Below, piece after piece: positions 9,238 to 17,776 of a DNA stretch of 64,000 bases (position 1 is the first letter of the stretch; each line of letters opens with the position of its first letter). The stretch covers positions 1 through 64,000 of the forward strand of contig NZ_AEWG01000061.1 of NCBI RefSeq assembly GCF_000190375.1, written 5' to 3'. The notes under the pieces were generated by a model. That model worked only from the letters and a program-made list of their open reading frames with translations, did not search any database and was not told where the DNA came from. The position numbers and the translations under genes are program-made. The DNA is from Rubrivivax benzoatilyticus JA2 = ATCC BAA-35 (GTDB taxonomy: Bacteria > Pseudomonadota > Gammaproteobacteria > Burkholderiales > Burkholderiaceae_C).

Positions 9238-9343
9238 GTCTCGGGGGTTGCCGGGCCGCGCGCCATGTGACAGTCGCATGTCGGTCCGGGGGCGCCGAGT
9301 GTAGCCGCCGGCCGGGCCGCAGGCGGATGGGACAATCCGGGAC

Positions 9344-9994
9344 ATGGACACTCCGCCGCTGATCCTCGGCTCGACCTCGCGCTACCGGCGCGAGCTGCTC
9401 GAGCGCCTGCGCCTGCCGTTCACCGTCGTCGCGCCCCAGGTCGACGAGACCCCCGCCGCCGGCGAAGCCCCCGCCGCGCTGGCACTGCGGCTGGCACTGG
9501 CCAAGGCCCGGGCGGTGGCCGCGCTGCACCCGCAGGCCGTCGTCATCGGCTCGGACCAGGTGGCCGACCTGGACGGCGAGCCGATCGGCAAGCCCGGCAC
9601 GCACGAACGCGCCCGCGAGCAGCTGCAGCGCATGAGCGGGCGCGAGGTCGTGTTCCAGACCGCGGTGGCCGTCGCGCGCGCCGACACCGGCTTCGCCCGC
9701 GTGCTGCTGGCGCCGGTGCGCGTGCGCTTTCGCGCCCTGGGCGACGCCGAGATCGAGCGCTACCTGCAAGCCGAGCGCCCCTACGACTGCGCCGGCAGCG
9801 CCAAGAGCGAGGCGCTGGGCATCGCGCTGCTCGAGGCCATCGAGTCCGACGACCCGACGGCGCTCGTCGGCCTGCCGCTGATCCGCACCTGCACGCTGCT
9901 GCGCGAGGCCGGACTGGACCCGCTGGCCTCCACGAGCCCTCAGAACTTGTCCGGGGCTCGTTCCGGCCCGGCGGACCGACGGGAGCCCCGGTGA
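9344..9994 (+). CDS. Maf/YceF-like nucleoside triphosphate pyrophosphatase
   Basis: House-cleaning pyrophosphatase of the Maf family, which hydrolyses non-canonical or modified nucleotides. The 216-residue product shows the ordered motifs STSRYRRELLERL, GSDQVADLDGEPIGKPG and YDCAGSAKSE, with the charged active-site residues. It is divergent from yceD, 106 bases away, a pairing often seen in betaproteobacteria. About 15 C-terminal residues after the conserved domain look like an unstructured tail. Its TGA overlaps the next start as GTGA, so the methyltransferase is translationally coupled. YceF-type specificity is likely but not proven. Confidence 0.93.
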   Translation: MDTPPLILGSTSRYRRELLERLRLPFTVVAPQVDETPAAGEAPAALALRLALAKARAVAALHPQAVVIGSDQVADLDGEPIGKPGTHERAREQLQRMSGREVVFQTAVAVARADTGFARVLLAPVRVRFRALGDAEIERYLQAERPYDCAGSAKSEALGIALLEAIESDDPTALVGLPLIRTCTLLREAGLDPLASTSPQNLSGARSGPADRREPR

Positions 9995-10779
9995 GCGCCG
10001 CCGACACGAGCGCGGCGGCACCCCGCCCCGGCACGCTGCTGCTGGTGCCCAACACGCTGGACCTCGGCGCCGAGACCATCGACCTGCAGGAAGTGCTGCC
10101 GCTGGGCGTGCTGCGCCGCGCCGCGGCGCTGACGCACTGGGCCGCCGAGGACGCCCGCAGCGCGCGCGCGCTGCTCAAGCGCGTCGGCGCCGTCGTGCCG
10201 CTGGCCCGGCCGCTGCAGGAGATCACGATCACCGAGCTGCCGCGCCCGCGCAAGGGCAGCCGCGAGCCGGTGCCGGCGGCCGCCTGGCAGGCGCTGCTGG
10301 CGCCGGCGCTGGCCGGCCACGACCTGGGCCTGGTGTCCGAGGCCGGGCTGCCGGCCGTCGCCGACCCCGGCTCGGCGCTGGTGGCCGCCGCCCACCGCGC
10401 CGGCGTGCCGGTGCTGCCGCTGACCGGCCCGAGCTCGCTGATGCTGGCGCTGGCCGCCAGCGGCCTGGAAGGCCAGAACTTCGCCTTCGTCGGCTACCTG
10501 CCGCAGGACGCCGGCGCACGCGCGGCGCGCATCCGCGAGCTCGAGGCCGCGTCGCGCCGCCTGGGCCAGTCGCAGATCCTGATCGAGACGCCGTACCGCA
10601 ATGCCGCGATGCTGGCGGCGCTGACCGCGACACTGGCCCCGACGACGCGACTGGCCGTGGCCTGCGGGCTGACGCTGCCCGGCGGCTGGACACGCAGCGG
10701 GCCGGTGGCCGACTGGCGAGCCCGGCCGCAGGACATGCCCGACCGGCTGCCGGCGGTCTTCTCGCTGCTCGGCAGCTAA
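9991..10779 (+). CDS. SAM-dependent methyltransferase of the tetrapyrrole/RsmI superfamily
   Basis: 262-residue protein resembling RsmI, the 16S rRNA C1402 2'-O-methyltransferase. Characteristic segments are LGLVSEAGLPAVADPG and VPVLPLTGPSSLMLALAASG, then FAFVGYLP. It differs from true RsmI at the N-terminus, which lacks the usual start motif and begins LLVPNTLDLG, so this is probably the second RsmI-like paralogue found beside maf in Burkholderiales. The substrate is unknown. It starts at a GTG overlapping the maf stop. Its TAA overlaps the TAG of the convergent kinase gene. Confidence 0.85.
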   Translation: MSAADTSAAAPRPGTLLLVPNTLDLGAETIDLQEVLPLGVLRRAAALTHWAAEDARSARALLKRVGAVVPLARPLQEITITELPRPRKGSREPVPAAAWQALLAPALAGHDLGLVSEAGLPAVADPGSALVAAAHRAGVPVLPLTGPSSLMLALAASGLEGQNFAFVGYLPQDAGARAARIRELEAASRRLGQSQILIETPYRNAAMLAALTATLAPTTRLAVACGLTLPGGWTRSGPVADWRARPQDMPDRLPAVFSLLGS

Positions 10780-11705
10780 GCCGGCGGCAGCTCGGCGCGG
10801 CGCGGCAGGTCGGCGCCGCGGCGCGAGCAGGTCAGGGCCGCCGCGCCGAGCGCAAAACCGAGCGCCGCGCCCAGCTCCGCCGCCTCCAGCGACAGGCCGC
10901 CCGGCTGCAGCCGGTCGCGTTCGGCCAGCCAGGCCAGCAGCGCCGCCTGCACCGTGTCGCCGGCGCCGACGGTGTCGGCCAGCGCCACCGGTGGCGCCGG
11001 CCGGTGGGCCTCGGCCGTGGCCGTCCAGGCGCTGGCGCCGCGTTCGCCGCGCGTGACGACGGCGAGCTCGACACCCGCCGCCAGCCAGCCGCGCGCGACG
11101 TCGGCCGGGTCGGCCCCCGGATACAGCCAGGCCAGGTCCTCGTCGCTGGCCTTCAGCAGCCGGCAGCGCGGCGCCATCCATTCGAGCGCCTCGCGCCAGC
11201 GCGCCACGTCGGGCTCGACACCCGGGCGCACGTTGGGATCGCAGGCCACGACGAGGCGCCGGTGCTCGCGCTCGACCAGCGCGCGCAGCACCGAGGCGAC
11301 CGGCTCGACGACGAGCGCGTAGGAACCGAGCTGCAGCACCCGCGCGGCCTCGGGCAAGGCGGCCGCCGCCGACGCCGGCAGCAGCCGGTCGGCGGCGCCG
11401 GTGCCGAGGAAACGGTAGCCGGGCCGGCCGTCGGCCGCGACGTCGACCATCACCAGCGTCGTCGGCGCGTCGAGCTCGGGTGCCAGGCGCGTGTCGACGC
11501 CCTCGGCCGCGAGCGCGGCGCGCAGCCGGCGCCCGGCGGCGTCGGCCGACAGCCCGCCGAGGTAGGCCACAGGTCGGCCCAGCCGGGCCAGGCCGATCGC
11601 GACGTTGAAGGGCGACCCGCCGCAGCGGGCGTCGAGCAGCAGCCCGGCGGGCGTCTCGCCGGCGGCGAAGACGTCCATCAGGGCCTCGCCGCAGACGACG
11701 ATCAC
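10776..11705 (-). CDS. PfkB-family carbohydrate kinase, probable fructokinase
   Basis: 309-residue ribokinase/PfkB-fold sugar kinase from the GTG at 11705. The N-terminal beta strand reads IVVCGEALMDVF, the substrate region GGSPFNVAIGLARLG, and the C-terminal PfkB signature is ADTVGAGDTVQAALL, with the catalytic Asp in GAGD. The VCGEALMD start and overall length suggest a fructokinase. It lies 28 bases after the DEAD-box helicase gene on the same strand and may be cotranscribed. Its stop is shared base for base with that of the convergent methyltransferase gene. Confidence 0.9.
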   Translation of the reverse strand: MIVVCGEALMDVFAAGETPAGLLLDARCGGSPFNVAIGLARLGRPVAYLGGLSADAAGRRLRAALAAEGVDTRLAPELDAPTTLVMVDVAADGRPGYRFLGTGAADRLLPASAAAALPEAARVLQLGSYALVVEPVASVLRALVEREHRRLVVACDPNVRPGVEPDVARWREALEWMAPRCRLLKASDEDLAWLYPGADPADVARGWLAAGVELAVVTRGERGASAWTATAEAHRPAPPVALADTVGAGDTVQAALLAWLAERDRLQPGGLSLEAAELGAALGFALGAAALTCSRRGADLPRRAELPPA

Positions 11706-11733
11706 GGCGTGCGGGGACGCCGGCCGCGCAGCG

Positions 11734-13185
11734 TCAGCGGCCGCCGCCGAGCAGCGCGGCGACCTTGCGCTTGGGGCGGATGTTGGGCGAGGCCGCCGCA
11801 CGTGCCGGGGCCGCTGCCGGGGCGGCCGGCGCGGCGTCGGAGGCGGCGGGCGCCGCCGACGGCGACGGCTCGTAGGGCCGGTCGAAGATCGGGTCGGCCG
11901 GCGGCTGCGCGGCGCGGCGCGGGGCGCGCTCGACCGATTCGGCACGCGGCGCCAGCTCGCGCTCCTCGTCGAAACGGCGGCGCGGGCGGCGCGCACGGTC
12001 GTCCTCGATCTCGAAGGGCTCGATCTCGATCTTCTTCTTGATCAGCTTCTCGATGTCGCCGATGAGCCGCGTGTCGTCGCGCGTGACCAGCGTCACCGCC
12101 AGGCCCGACGCGCCGGCGCGGCCGGTGCGGCCGATGCGGTGCACGTAGTCCTCGGCATTGAACGGCACGTCGAAGTTGAAGACCGCCGGCAGGTCGGCGA
12201 TGTCCAGGCCGCGCGCGGCGACGTCGGTGGCCACGAGCAGGTCGACCTCGCCGGCCTTGAACGCGGCCAGCGCTTTCAGGCGCTCGTCCTGGCTCTTGTC
12301 GCCGTGCAGCGCCTGGGTCTTCAGACCGTCGCGCTCGAACGAGCGCGCCAGGCGCGCCGCGCCGAGCTTGCTGTTGACGAAGACGATGGCCTGCGACAGC
12401 TCGCGCTGGCGCAGGATCTGGCGCACGGTGGCGCGCTTGTCGTCGTCGCCGACGCCGTAGAAGCGCTGCTCGACGGTGGAGGCGGTGGCGTTGGGCCGCG
12501 CGACCTCGACCGTCACCGGGTCCTGCAGGTAGCTGCCGGCCAGACGCTTGATCTCGGGCGAGAAGGTGGCCGAGAACAGCAGCGTCTGCCGCGTCTTGGG
12601 CAGGAACGACAGGATGCGCTGCAGGTCGGGCAGGAAGCCGATGTCGAGCATGCGGTCGGCTTCGTCGAGCACGACGTACTCGACCTGGTTGAGCACCGCG
12701 TTGCGGGCCTCGATGTGGTCGAGCAGCCGGCCCGGCGTGGCGATCAGCACCTCGACGCCGGCCTTCAGCTCGGCGGTCTGCGGCTTCATGTCGACGCCGC
12801 CGAAGACCACCGCCGAACGCAGCCGGGTGTGCTTGGCGTAGGTCTTGACGTTGGCGGCCACCTGGTCGGCCAGCTCGCGCGTCGGCGCCAGCACCAGCGC
12901 GCGCACCGGGTGGCGCGCCGGGGACATGCTGGTGTTCTCGTGCCGCAGCATCTTCTGCAGCAGCGGGATCGTGAAGGCGGCGGTCTTGCCGGTGCCGGTC
13001 TGCGCCGCGCCCATCACGTCGCGGCCGTCCAGGACGATGGGGATCGCCTTGGCCTGGATCGGGGTCATGGCCCGGTAGCCGGCGTCGGCGACGGCGCGCA
13101 GGAGCTTGGGGTCGAGGGCGAGGGTGTCGAAGAGCGGCGCCGGGGCGCTCGTGGCAGCCGCGCTGTCCGCAGTGGAATCGGTCAT
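11734..13185 (-). CDS. DEAD-box ATP-dependent RNA helicase, RhlE-like
   Basis: 483-residue RNA helicase with all core motifs in order: Q motif near residue 43 (MTPIQ), Walker A AQTGTGKT (61-68), PTRELA, GG, TPGR, DEAD (174-177), SAT, and HRIGRTGRAG. The core ends at about residue 380. A low-complexity tail rich in Pro, Ala and Arg follows, with a basic terminus (PKRKVAALLGG), as in RhlE proteins of ribosome assembly or cold response. Its ATG overlaps the stop of the WecA-like gene (ATGA), an unusual partner. Confidence 0.95.
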   Translation of the reverse strand: MTDSTADSAAATSAPAPLFDTLALDPKLLRAVADAGYRAMTPIQAKAIPIVLDGRDVMGAAQTGTGKTAAFTIPLLQKMLRHENTSMSPARHPVRALVLAPTRELADQVAANVKTYAKHTRLRSAVVFGGVDMKPQTAELKAGVEVLIATPGRLLDHIEARNAVLNQVEYVVLDEADRMLDIGFLPDLQRILSFLPKTRQTLLFSATFSPEIKRLAGSYLQDPVTVEVARPNATASTVEQRFYGVGDDDKRATVRQILRQRELSQAIVFVNSKLGAARLARSFERDGLKTQALHGDKSQDERLKALAAFKAGEVDLLVATDVAARGLDIADLPAVFNFDVPFNAEDYVHRIGRTGRAGASGLAVTLVTRDDTRLIGDIEKLIKKKIEIEPFEIEDDRARRPRRRFDEERELAPRAESVERAPRRAAQPPADPIFDRPYEPSPSAAPAASDAAPAAPAAAPARAAASPNIRPKRKVAALLGGGR

Positions 13186-14309
13186 TTCCGCCGATTATCG
13201 CAGGCATCGGGCTTTGCGCGCCGGGGCCCGAGCATCAGCAGCAGCCGTGGCGAGCGGAATCGCACGATCCCCCAGTACAGCCCGAGGTAGAGCAGCGCGA
13301 AGACCAGCAGGAATGCCCCCAGCGTGACCGTGCTGTCCCAGAACGCCATCGCCGGCACGATCGAGCACATGCACAGTGCCCAGAGCACCGGCGAGGTACG
13401 GGAGTTGCGCTTGGTGAGCGCCTGCACGCTGCGGTCGCCGACGGCCCAGCGCATGACCCGGCGGTAGACCAGAGAGTGCAGGTGGATGCCGTCCGGCATG
13501 TGCGCCGGCTGCTGGCGCAGGAACCAGCGCCGATAGATCGAGAACAGCGTCTCGAACACCGGATAGATGCAGACCAGCAGCGGGAAGATCGGCGAAACCT
13601 CCGGATTGCGCACGAGCAGCAGGATCGAAACCTCGGCGACGAAAAACCCGAGGAAATAGGCGCCGCCATCACCCAGAAAGATGAGCCCGGACGGGAAATT
13701 CCACAGGAAGAAACCGAGCACGGCCCCGATGCCGGCCAGCGAAAGCAGCGCGATCAGCGAATCGTCGACTTGAAAGCCGACGTAGGCGATGGCCGCCAGC
13801 ATCAGCATCGCGCACATCGACGCCAGGCCGTTGAATCCGTCGATGATGTTCAGCGCATTGGCGATGCCGGCGACGGCAAAGACCGTCAGCACCAACGACC
13901 CGAACCAGAAGCCGACCAACCAGTCCAGCCCGGGTATCGCGGTGTAACGGATGGCCGCGTCCATGAAATGGAAGGCCAGCGCCGCCGACACCGCCGTCGC
14001 GACCAGCCGGCCCCGCGGCGTGACCGCCTCGGTGAGGTCCTGCACGAAGCCGGCGAGGAAGGCCGGCGCCGCGCACAGCATCAGCAGCAGGCCGAGGCGG
14101 CCGGACGGCGCGCCGTGTTCGTAGCCGATGACGAGGCAGGCGCAAATCAGCGCGAGCACGATGCTCAGGCCGCCGATTCGCGGCACTGCCACCGCGTGGA
14201 ATTTCTGCGGCTTGGAGAAGTCGCGGTCTCCCGAACGATGGGCGTGAACCTTGGCCGAGCGCACCAGCAACAAGGTGAACACCACGGACACGGCGAAAGC
14301 GACGAGCAT
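13182..14309 (-). CDS. MraY/WecA-family undecaprenyl-phosphate glycosyl-1-phosphate transferase
   Basis: Polytopic membrane enzyme that transfers a sugar-1-phosphate from a UDP-sugar onto undecaprenyl phosphate, starting polymer assembly. About ten hydrophobic segments are visible. The family motifs are FHAVAVPRIGG, NALNIIDGFNGLAS (metal-binding Asp), FLGDGGAYFLGF and the WecA-type histidine loop DGIHLHSLVYRR. From the ATG at 14309 it has 375 residues; a GTG at 14318 is an alternative. It is divergent from the Wza-type gene, so it likely primes the polymer made by the locus to the right. It overlaps the helicase gene by 4 bases. Confidence 0.9.
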   Translation of the reverse strand: MLVAFAVSVVFTLLLVRSAKVHAHRSGDRDFSKPQKFHAVAVPRIGGLSIVLALICACLVIGYEHGAPSGRLGLLLMLCAAPAFLAGFVQDLTEAVTPRGRLVATAVSAALAFHFMDAAIRYTAIPGLDWLVGFWFGSLVLTVFAVAGIANALNIIDGFNGLASMCAMLMLAAIAYVGFQVDDSLIALLSLAGIGAVLGFFLWNFPSGLIFLGDGGAYFLGFFVAEVSILLLVRNPEVSPIFPLLVCIYPVFETLFSIYRRWFLRQQPAHMPDGIHLHSLVYRRVMRWAVGDRSVQALTKRNSRTSPVLWALCMCSIVPAMAFWDSTVTLGAFLLVFALLYLGLYWGIVRFRSPRLLLMLGPRRAKPDACDNRRK

Positions 14310-14318
14310 CGGCAGCAC

Positions 14319-14427
14319 CGGAAGATTCTAGGCATGGGGCCATGACGCAATGCCGACGCCGGCGTGTATGCGAAACGTCAAGATGGCTCGGATACGATAG
14401 GGCGCCTGCACCTCCTGCACGAGAACC
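14319..14427. promoter_or_regulatory. Divergent intergenic region between the WecA-like gene and the Wza-type gene
   Basis: 109 bases with genes leaving in both directions. On the minus strand TAGAAT (14325-14330) is a possible -10 only 15 bases before the ATG at 14309. On the plus strand TACGAT (14393-14398) is a possible -10, 29 bases before the Wza-type ATG. Neither has a good -35. The region is the natural place for shared control of initiation and export. Confidence 0.35.
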
Positions 14428-15585
14428 ATGTCGGCTTCCTCGAGACCGCTCCTGCCCCTGATCCTGTCGACGGCCCTGCTCGGCGCCTGCTCGCACCAGC
14501 TGCCGACCTCCGGCCCGAGCCGCAGCGCGATCGAGAACACCACCGCCGAGGTCGCGAGCCGCGCCGTGCAGGTCGTGGACATCGACGCGAAGGTCGCCCG
14601 GCGCCTGCTCGACCAGCGCCGCCATTCGCTGTTCTCCGAGGTGCTGGGCGGCCAGCGCGTGGCCACGACGATCGGCCTGGGCGACATGCTCGAGGTCAGT
14701 GTCTGGGAGGCCCCGCCGGCGACGCTGTTCGGCGGCGGCGCGGTGGACCCGCGAAACCCCTCGACGGTGCGCGCGACGACGCTGCCCGACCAGGTGGTCG
14801 ACCGCGACGGCCAGATCAGCGTGCCCTTCGCGGGCCGGATCCCCGCCGCCGGCCTGACACCGCAGGCCGTGGAGGCCACGATCGTGTCGCGCCTGAAGGG
14901 CAAGGCCAACCAGCCCGAGGTGCTGGTGCGCGTGGTGCGCAACGTCTCGTCGACGGTGACCGTGGTCGGCGAGGTGAACACCAGCACCCGCATGCCGCTG
15001 ACGGCCGGCGGCGAGCGCGTGCTGGACGCGCTGGCGATGGCCGGCGGCGTTCGCCAGCCCGTCCACAAGATGACGCTGCAGGTGACGCGCGGCAAGACCG
15101 TGGCCGCGCTGCCGCTGGACCAGATCATCCGCGACCCGGCGCAGAACGTGCCGCTGCAGCCGGGCGACGTCGTCACGGCGATGTTCCAGCCGCTGTCGTT
15201 CACGGCGCTGGGGGCGACCGGCAAGAACGAGGAAGTCGCCTTCGAGGCCCAGGGCATCACGCTGGCGCAGGCGCTGGCGCGTGCCGGCGGCCTGGTCGAC
15301 TCGCGCGCCAACGCGCAAGGGGTCTTCGTCTTCCGCTTCGAGCGCGAGGACGCGCTCGCATGGCCGCGCCAGCCGGTCGGCACCACCCCCGACGGCTTGG
15401 TGCCGGTGGTCTACCGCCTGGACATGAGCGACCCGGCGAGCTTCTTCGTCATGCAGAGCTTCCCGGTCGCCAACAAGGACGTGGTCTTCGTCAGCAACGC
15501 ACCGGCGGCCGAGCTGCAGAAGTTCCTGAATCTCGTGTTCTCGGTGGTGTATCCGGTGTTGAACACGATCAGCGTGACGCGGTGA
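14428..15585 (+). CDS. Wza-type outer-membrane polysaccharide export lipoprotein
   Basis: Outer-membrane translocation channel subunit for surface polysaccharide. The 385-residue protein begins with a lipoprotein signal ending in the lipobox LLGAC (Cys21). The polysaccharide-export domain is recognisable at about residues 85-180 (GDMLEVSVWE, then DGQISVPFAGRI). SLBB-type repeats follow (VVGEVNTSTRMPL with LDALAMAGG; LAQALARAGGLVDSRANAQGVF). The C-terminus carries a long amphipathic helix compatible with the Wza outer-membrane barrel. It is the first gene of the plus-strand half of the locus and could serve either the KpsMTE or a Wzx-dependent system. Confidence 0.92.
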   Translation: MSASSRPLLPLILSTALLGACSHQLPTSGPSRSAIENTTAEVASRAVQVVDIDAKVARRLLDQRRHSLFSEVLGGQRVATTIGLGDMLEVSVWEAPPATLFGGGAVDPRNPSTVRATTLPDQVVDRDGQISVPFAGRIPAAGLTPQAVEATIVSRLKGKANQPEVLVRVVRNVSSTVTVVGEVNTSTRMPLTAGGERVLDALAMAGGVRQPVHKMTLQVTRGKTVAALPLDQIIRDPAQNVPLQPGDVVTAMFQPLSFTALGATGKNEEVAFEAQGITLAQALARAGGLVDSRANAQGVFVFRFEREDALAWPRQPVGTTPDGLVPVVYRLDMSDPASFFVMQSFPVANKDVVFVSNAPAAELQKFLNLVFSVVYPVLNTISVTR

Positions 15586-15603
15586 CGCTCCAGTTCGCCA
15601 ATC

Positions 15604-16563
15604 ATGCCCCCCATCGAGAGCGACTCCATGCGCCCGGCACCCGGCGGGCATCGCCGGCTCCGTCTTCGTGCTCAAGCCCTGGCGGCACGGTGGGCAGGCC
15701 GTCAGGCAGCCCCGGCCTCAGAACCTGCACCTGATACGCGTTACTCAATGGCACCGGAAAGCGTTCCGGCATCCAAAAGTATCCGCGACAGCGAGGCCGA
15801 GGCGATCGACGAACTGGAACGCAAACTGCTTTCGGCGACGCAGGCTCTGTCGGCACTCAATGCCCGCCATACATCAAAGGTCGCCCGACTTGAACTGCAA
15901 CTGCGTCGTCACATCGCCGAAATCGAGAGATTGCGGCAGCAGATCGACGACCTGCGCCAGATCGGCGCCAAAGATCGCAGCACGAGGGCGATCACCGGCA
16001 CAGTCGATCATGCCTTCGCCCTGCATCGACCTAACCCCTTGGTGGACGACTCCCTAAGCATAGCCACTAACGATTCCCTCTCGTCGGAGTTCGCCATGGA
16101 CACGCCACTGTTCGCCCGCACCAACTACCAGCCGAGTTTCAAGCCCAATACCCGTGGTGAATACGACATCACGGAGTTCCTGGCGCTGCACGACAGGGGC
16201 TTCGTGCGTGCAGCGTACTTGGCGATCTTGCGCCGCGAGCCCGACCCGGCGGGGGCGGAGAATTACGTAACCTTGCTGCGCGCCGGCGAACACAAGGCGC
16301 GTCTGCTCGGTGAGTTCCTGCGCTCCGACGAGGGCCGGCGCCACGAAACCACCATCCGTGGCCTAGACACGCACCTGCGCGTGCTGCGCCTGTGCGAGCT
16401 GCCGCTGGTGGGGCGCTGGATCGCAGCACTGCTGTTCCTGGCCAACGTCAACGGGCATCTCCGCGACTTTCGCGTGCTCGAGAACCACGTGATACGCATC
16501 GCAGAGGAAGCCCAGGCGCTGCAGGAGGCCAATCTCGAGCGGCTCCGGTCGCTCTCGCGATAG
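15604..16563 (+). CDS. DUF4214 domain protein with N-terminal coiled coil
   Basis: 319-residue protein without signal peptide or membrane span. Residues 63-120 form a strongly charged coiled coil (AIDELERKLLSATQALSAL and onward). Residues about 190-250 match the DUF4214 helical module, with its typical core FVRAAYLAILRREPDPAGAE. A second amphipathic helix occupies about 285-316. DUF4214 modules are often fused to glycosyltransferases; here the module stands alone, so a scaffold for glycosyltransferases is an inference. GC content looks lower than its neighbours (38 of 60 bases at 15961-16020). An alternative ATG lies at 15628. Confidence 0.8.
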   Translation: MPPIESDSMRPAPGGHRRLRLRAQALAARWAGRQAAPASEPAPDTRYSMAPESVPASKSIRDSEAEAIDELERKLLSATQALSALNARHTSKVARLELQLRRHIAEIERLRQQIDDLRQIGAKDRSTRAITGTVDHAFALHRPNPLVDDSLSIATNDSLSSEFAMDTPLFARTNYQPSFKPNTRGEYDITEFLALHDRGFVRAAYLAILRREPDPAGAENYVTLLRAGEHKARLLGEFLRSDEGRRHETTIRGLDTHLRVLRLCELPLVGRWIAALLFLANVNGHLRDFRVLENHVIRIAEEAQALQEANLERLRSLSR

Positions 16564-16588
16564 TCGCGAGACGACGGTGACTCGGACC

Positions 16589-17776
16589 ATGAAGATCGTC
16601 ACACTGAGTACCTACCCCGTCTCCGAGCCCCGCCACGGCGGGCAGCATCGGCTGGCCAACATCGCACGGGAGTTCCGGCGCGCCGGGCACGAGGTGCACT
16701 GCATGGGCATCGTCGGCGGCGAGGGCATGCCACCGGAGGAGGGATTCCTGCCCTTTCCGTCCCGCGCCGTGCTCGGGCAGTACATCGAGAACGCCTGGCT
16801 CATGGAGGACTGGGCCCTCGGGCGCTGGGCTGCCGACGATTTCGGCGGCTTTGCAGCGCTGTCCGCCATCGTGCCGCCGGACGTCGATGTCATCCACATC
16901 GAACAACCGTGGCTGTTTGCGTTCGCGCAGCGGCTCCGCGAGCACGCGCGGCGAAGGATTCATCTGATCTATGGCTCGGCGAACGTCGAGCACCGGCTGA
17001 AGCAGGAGATCCTGACGCCCATCCTCGGTGCAGAGCATGCCAAGCGCTGCGCCGAGCTGGTTCTGGACTGCGAAGTCAACGCGTTGCGTGCCGCCGACGC
17101 CGTCTGCGCGGTGTCGGAAGCCGACGCGGAATGGTCGCGGACATACAGCCGAGGCCCATTGATCCTGGCACCGAACGGCGTCGCCGAGCGCAGCTTCTCG
17201 TTCGAGGACGTGAAGGCGGCGAACCAGCACACGGGGCACCACAAGTACGCGCTCTACTGTGCGAGCGGGCATCCGCCCAACGTCGTCGGCTTCTACGACC
17301 TCTTCGGCGAGGGTCTCGGCTGCCTAGCGCCTACGGACCGCTTGGTCGTCGCCGGCGGGGCCGGCCCGGCCATCCTCGAGGACCCACGCACTCGGTTCAC
17401 GCCCGGCCTGCAGCGTCACCTCATCGCGGCGGGCCTCGTCAGCGAGACCGTGCTGGCCGCCCTCCTGGGGCATGCGCACGCCATCATCCTGCCCATCACG
17501 CAAGGAGGGGGCACCAACCTGAAGACTGCAGAAGCTCTCTGGAGCGGCTGCCACGTGGTGGCAACGTCGGTGGCGATGCGAGGCTTCGAGGCCTTCGCTG
17601 ACGCGCCGGGCGTGTCCGTGGAGGACGAAACCAGTCGCTTCCGCACGGCGGTACGTGAGGCCATGACCGCACCACCTCTGCAACTCGAAGCGCACGAGCA
17701 AAAGCGCCGCCGCGCCGTGCTCTGGGAAGAATGCCTGCGACCCTGGGTCCAACATGTCGGAGGGATCGGCGCATGA
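16589..17776 (+). CDS. Glycosyltransferase, GT4-like GT-B fold
   Basis: 395-residue cytoplasmic glycosyltransferase from the ATG at 16589 (a GTG at 16577 is possible). The N-terminal domain begins MKIVTLSTYPVSEPRHGGQH, with a glycine-rich acceptor loop. The C-terminal domain ends with the donor-binding region IILPITQGGGTNLKTAEALWSG, where Gly-Gly-Gly-Thr and Lys replace the classical EX7E pattern, a variant common in mycolyl- and capsule-type GT4 enzymes. Donor and acceptor cannot be told. It overlaps the next glycosyltransferase by 4 bases. Confidence 0.88.
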   Translation: MKIVTLSTYPVSEPRHGGQHRLANIAREFRRAGHEVHCMGIVGGEGMPPEEGFLPFPSRAVLGQYIENAWLMEDWALGRWAADDFGGFAALSAIVPPDVDVIHIEQPWLFAFAQRLREHARRRIHLIYGSANVEHRLKQEILTPILGAEHAKRCAELVLDCEVNALRAADAVCAVSEADAEWSRTYSRGPLILAPNGVAERSFSFEDVKAANQHTGHHKYALYCASGHPPNVVGFYDLFGEGLGCLAPTDRLVVAGGAGPAILEDPRTRFTPGLQRHLIAAGLVSETVLAALLGHAHAIILPITQGGGTNLKTAEALWSGCHVVATSVAMRGFEAFADAPGVSVEDETSRFRTAVREAMTAPPLQLEAHEQKRRRAVLWEECLRPWVQHVGGIGA

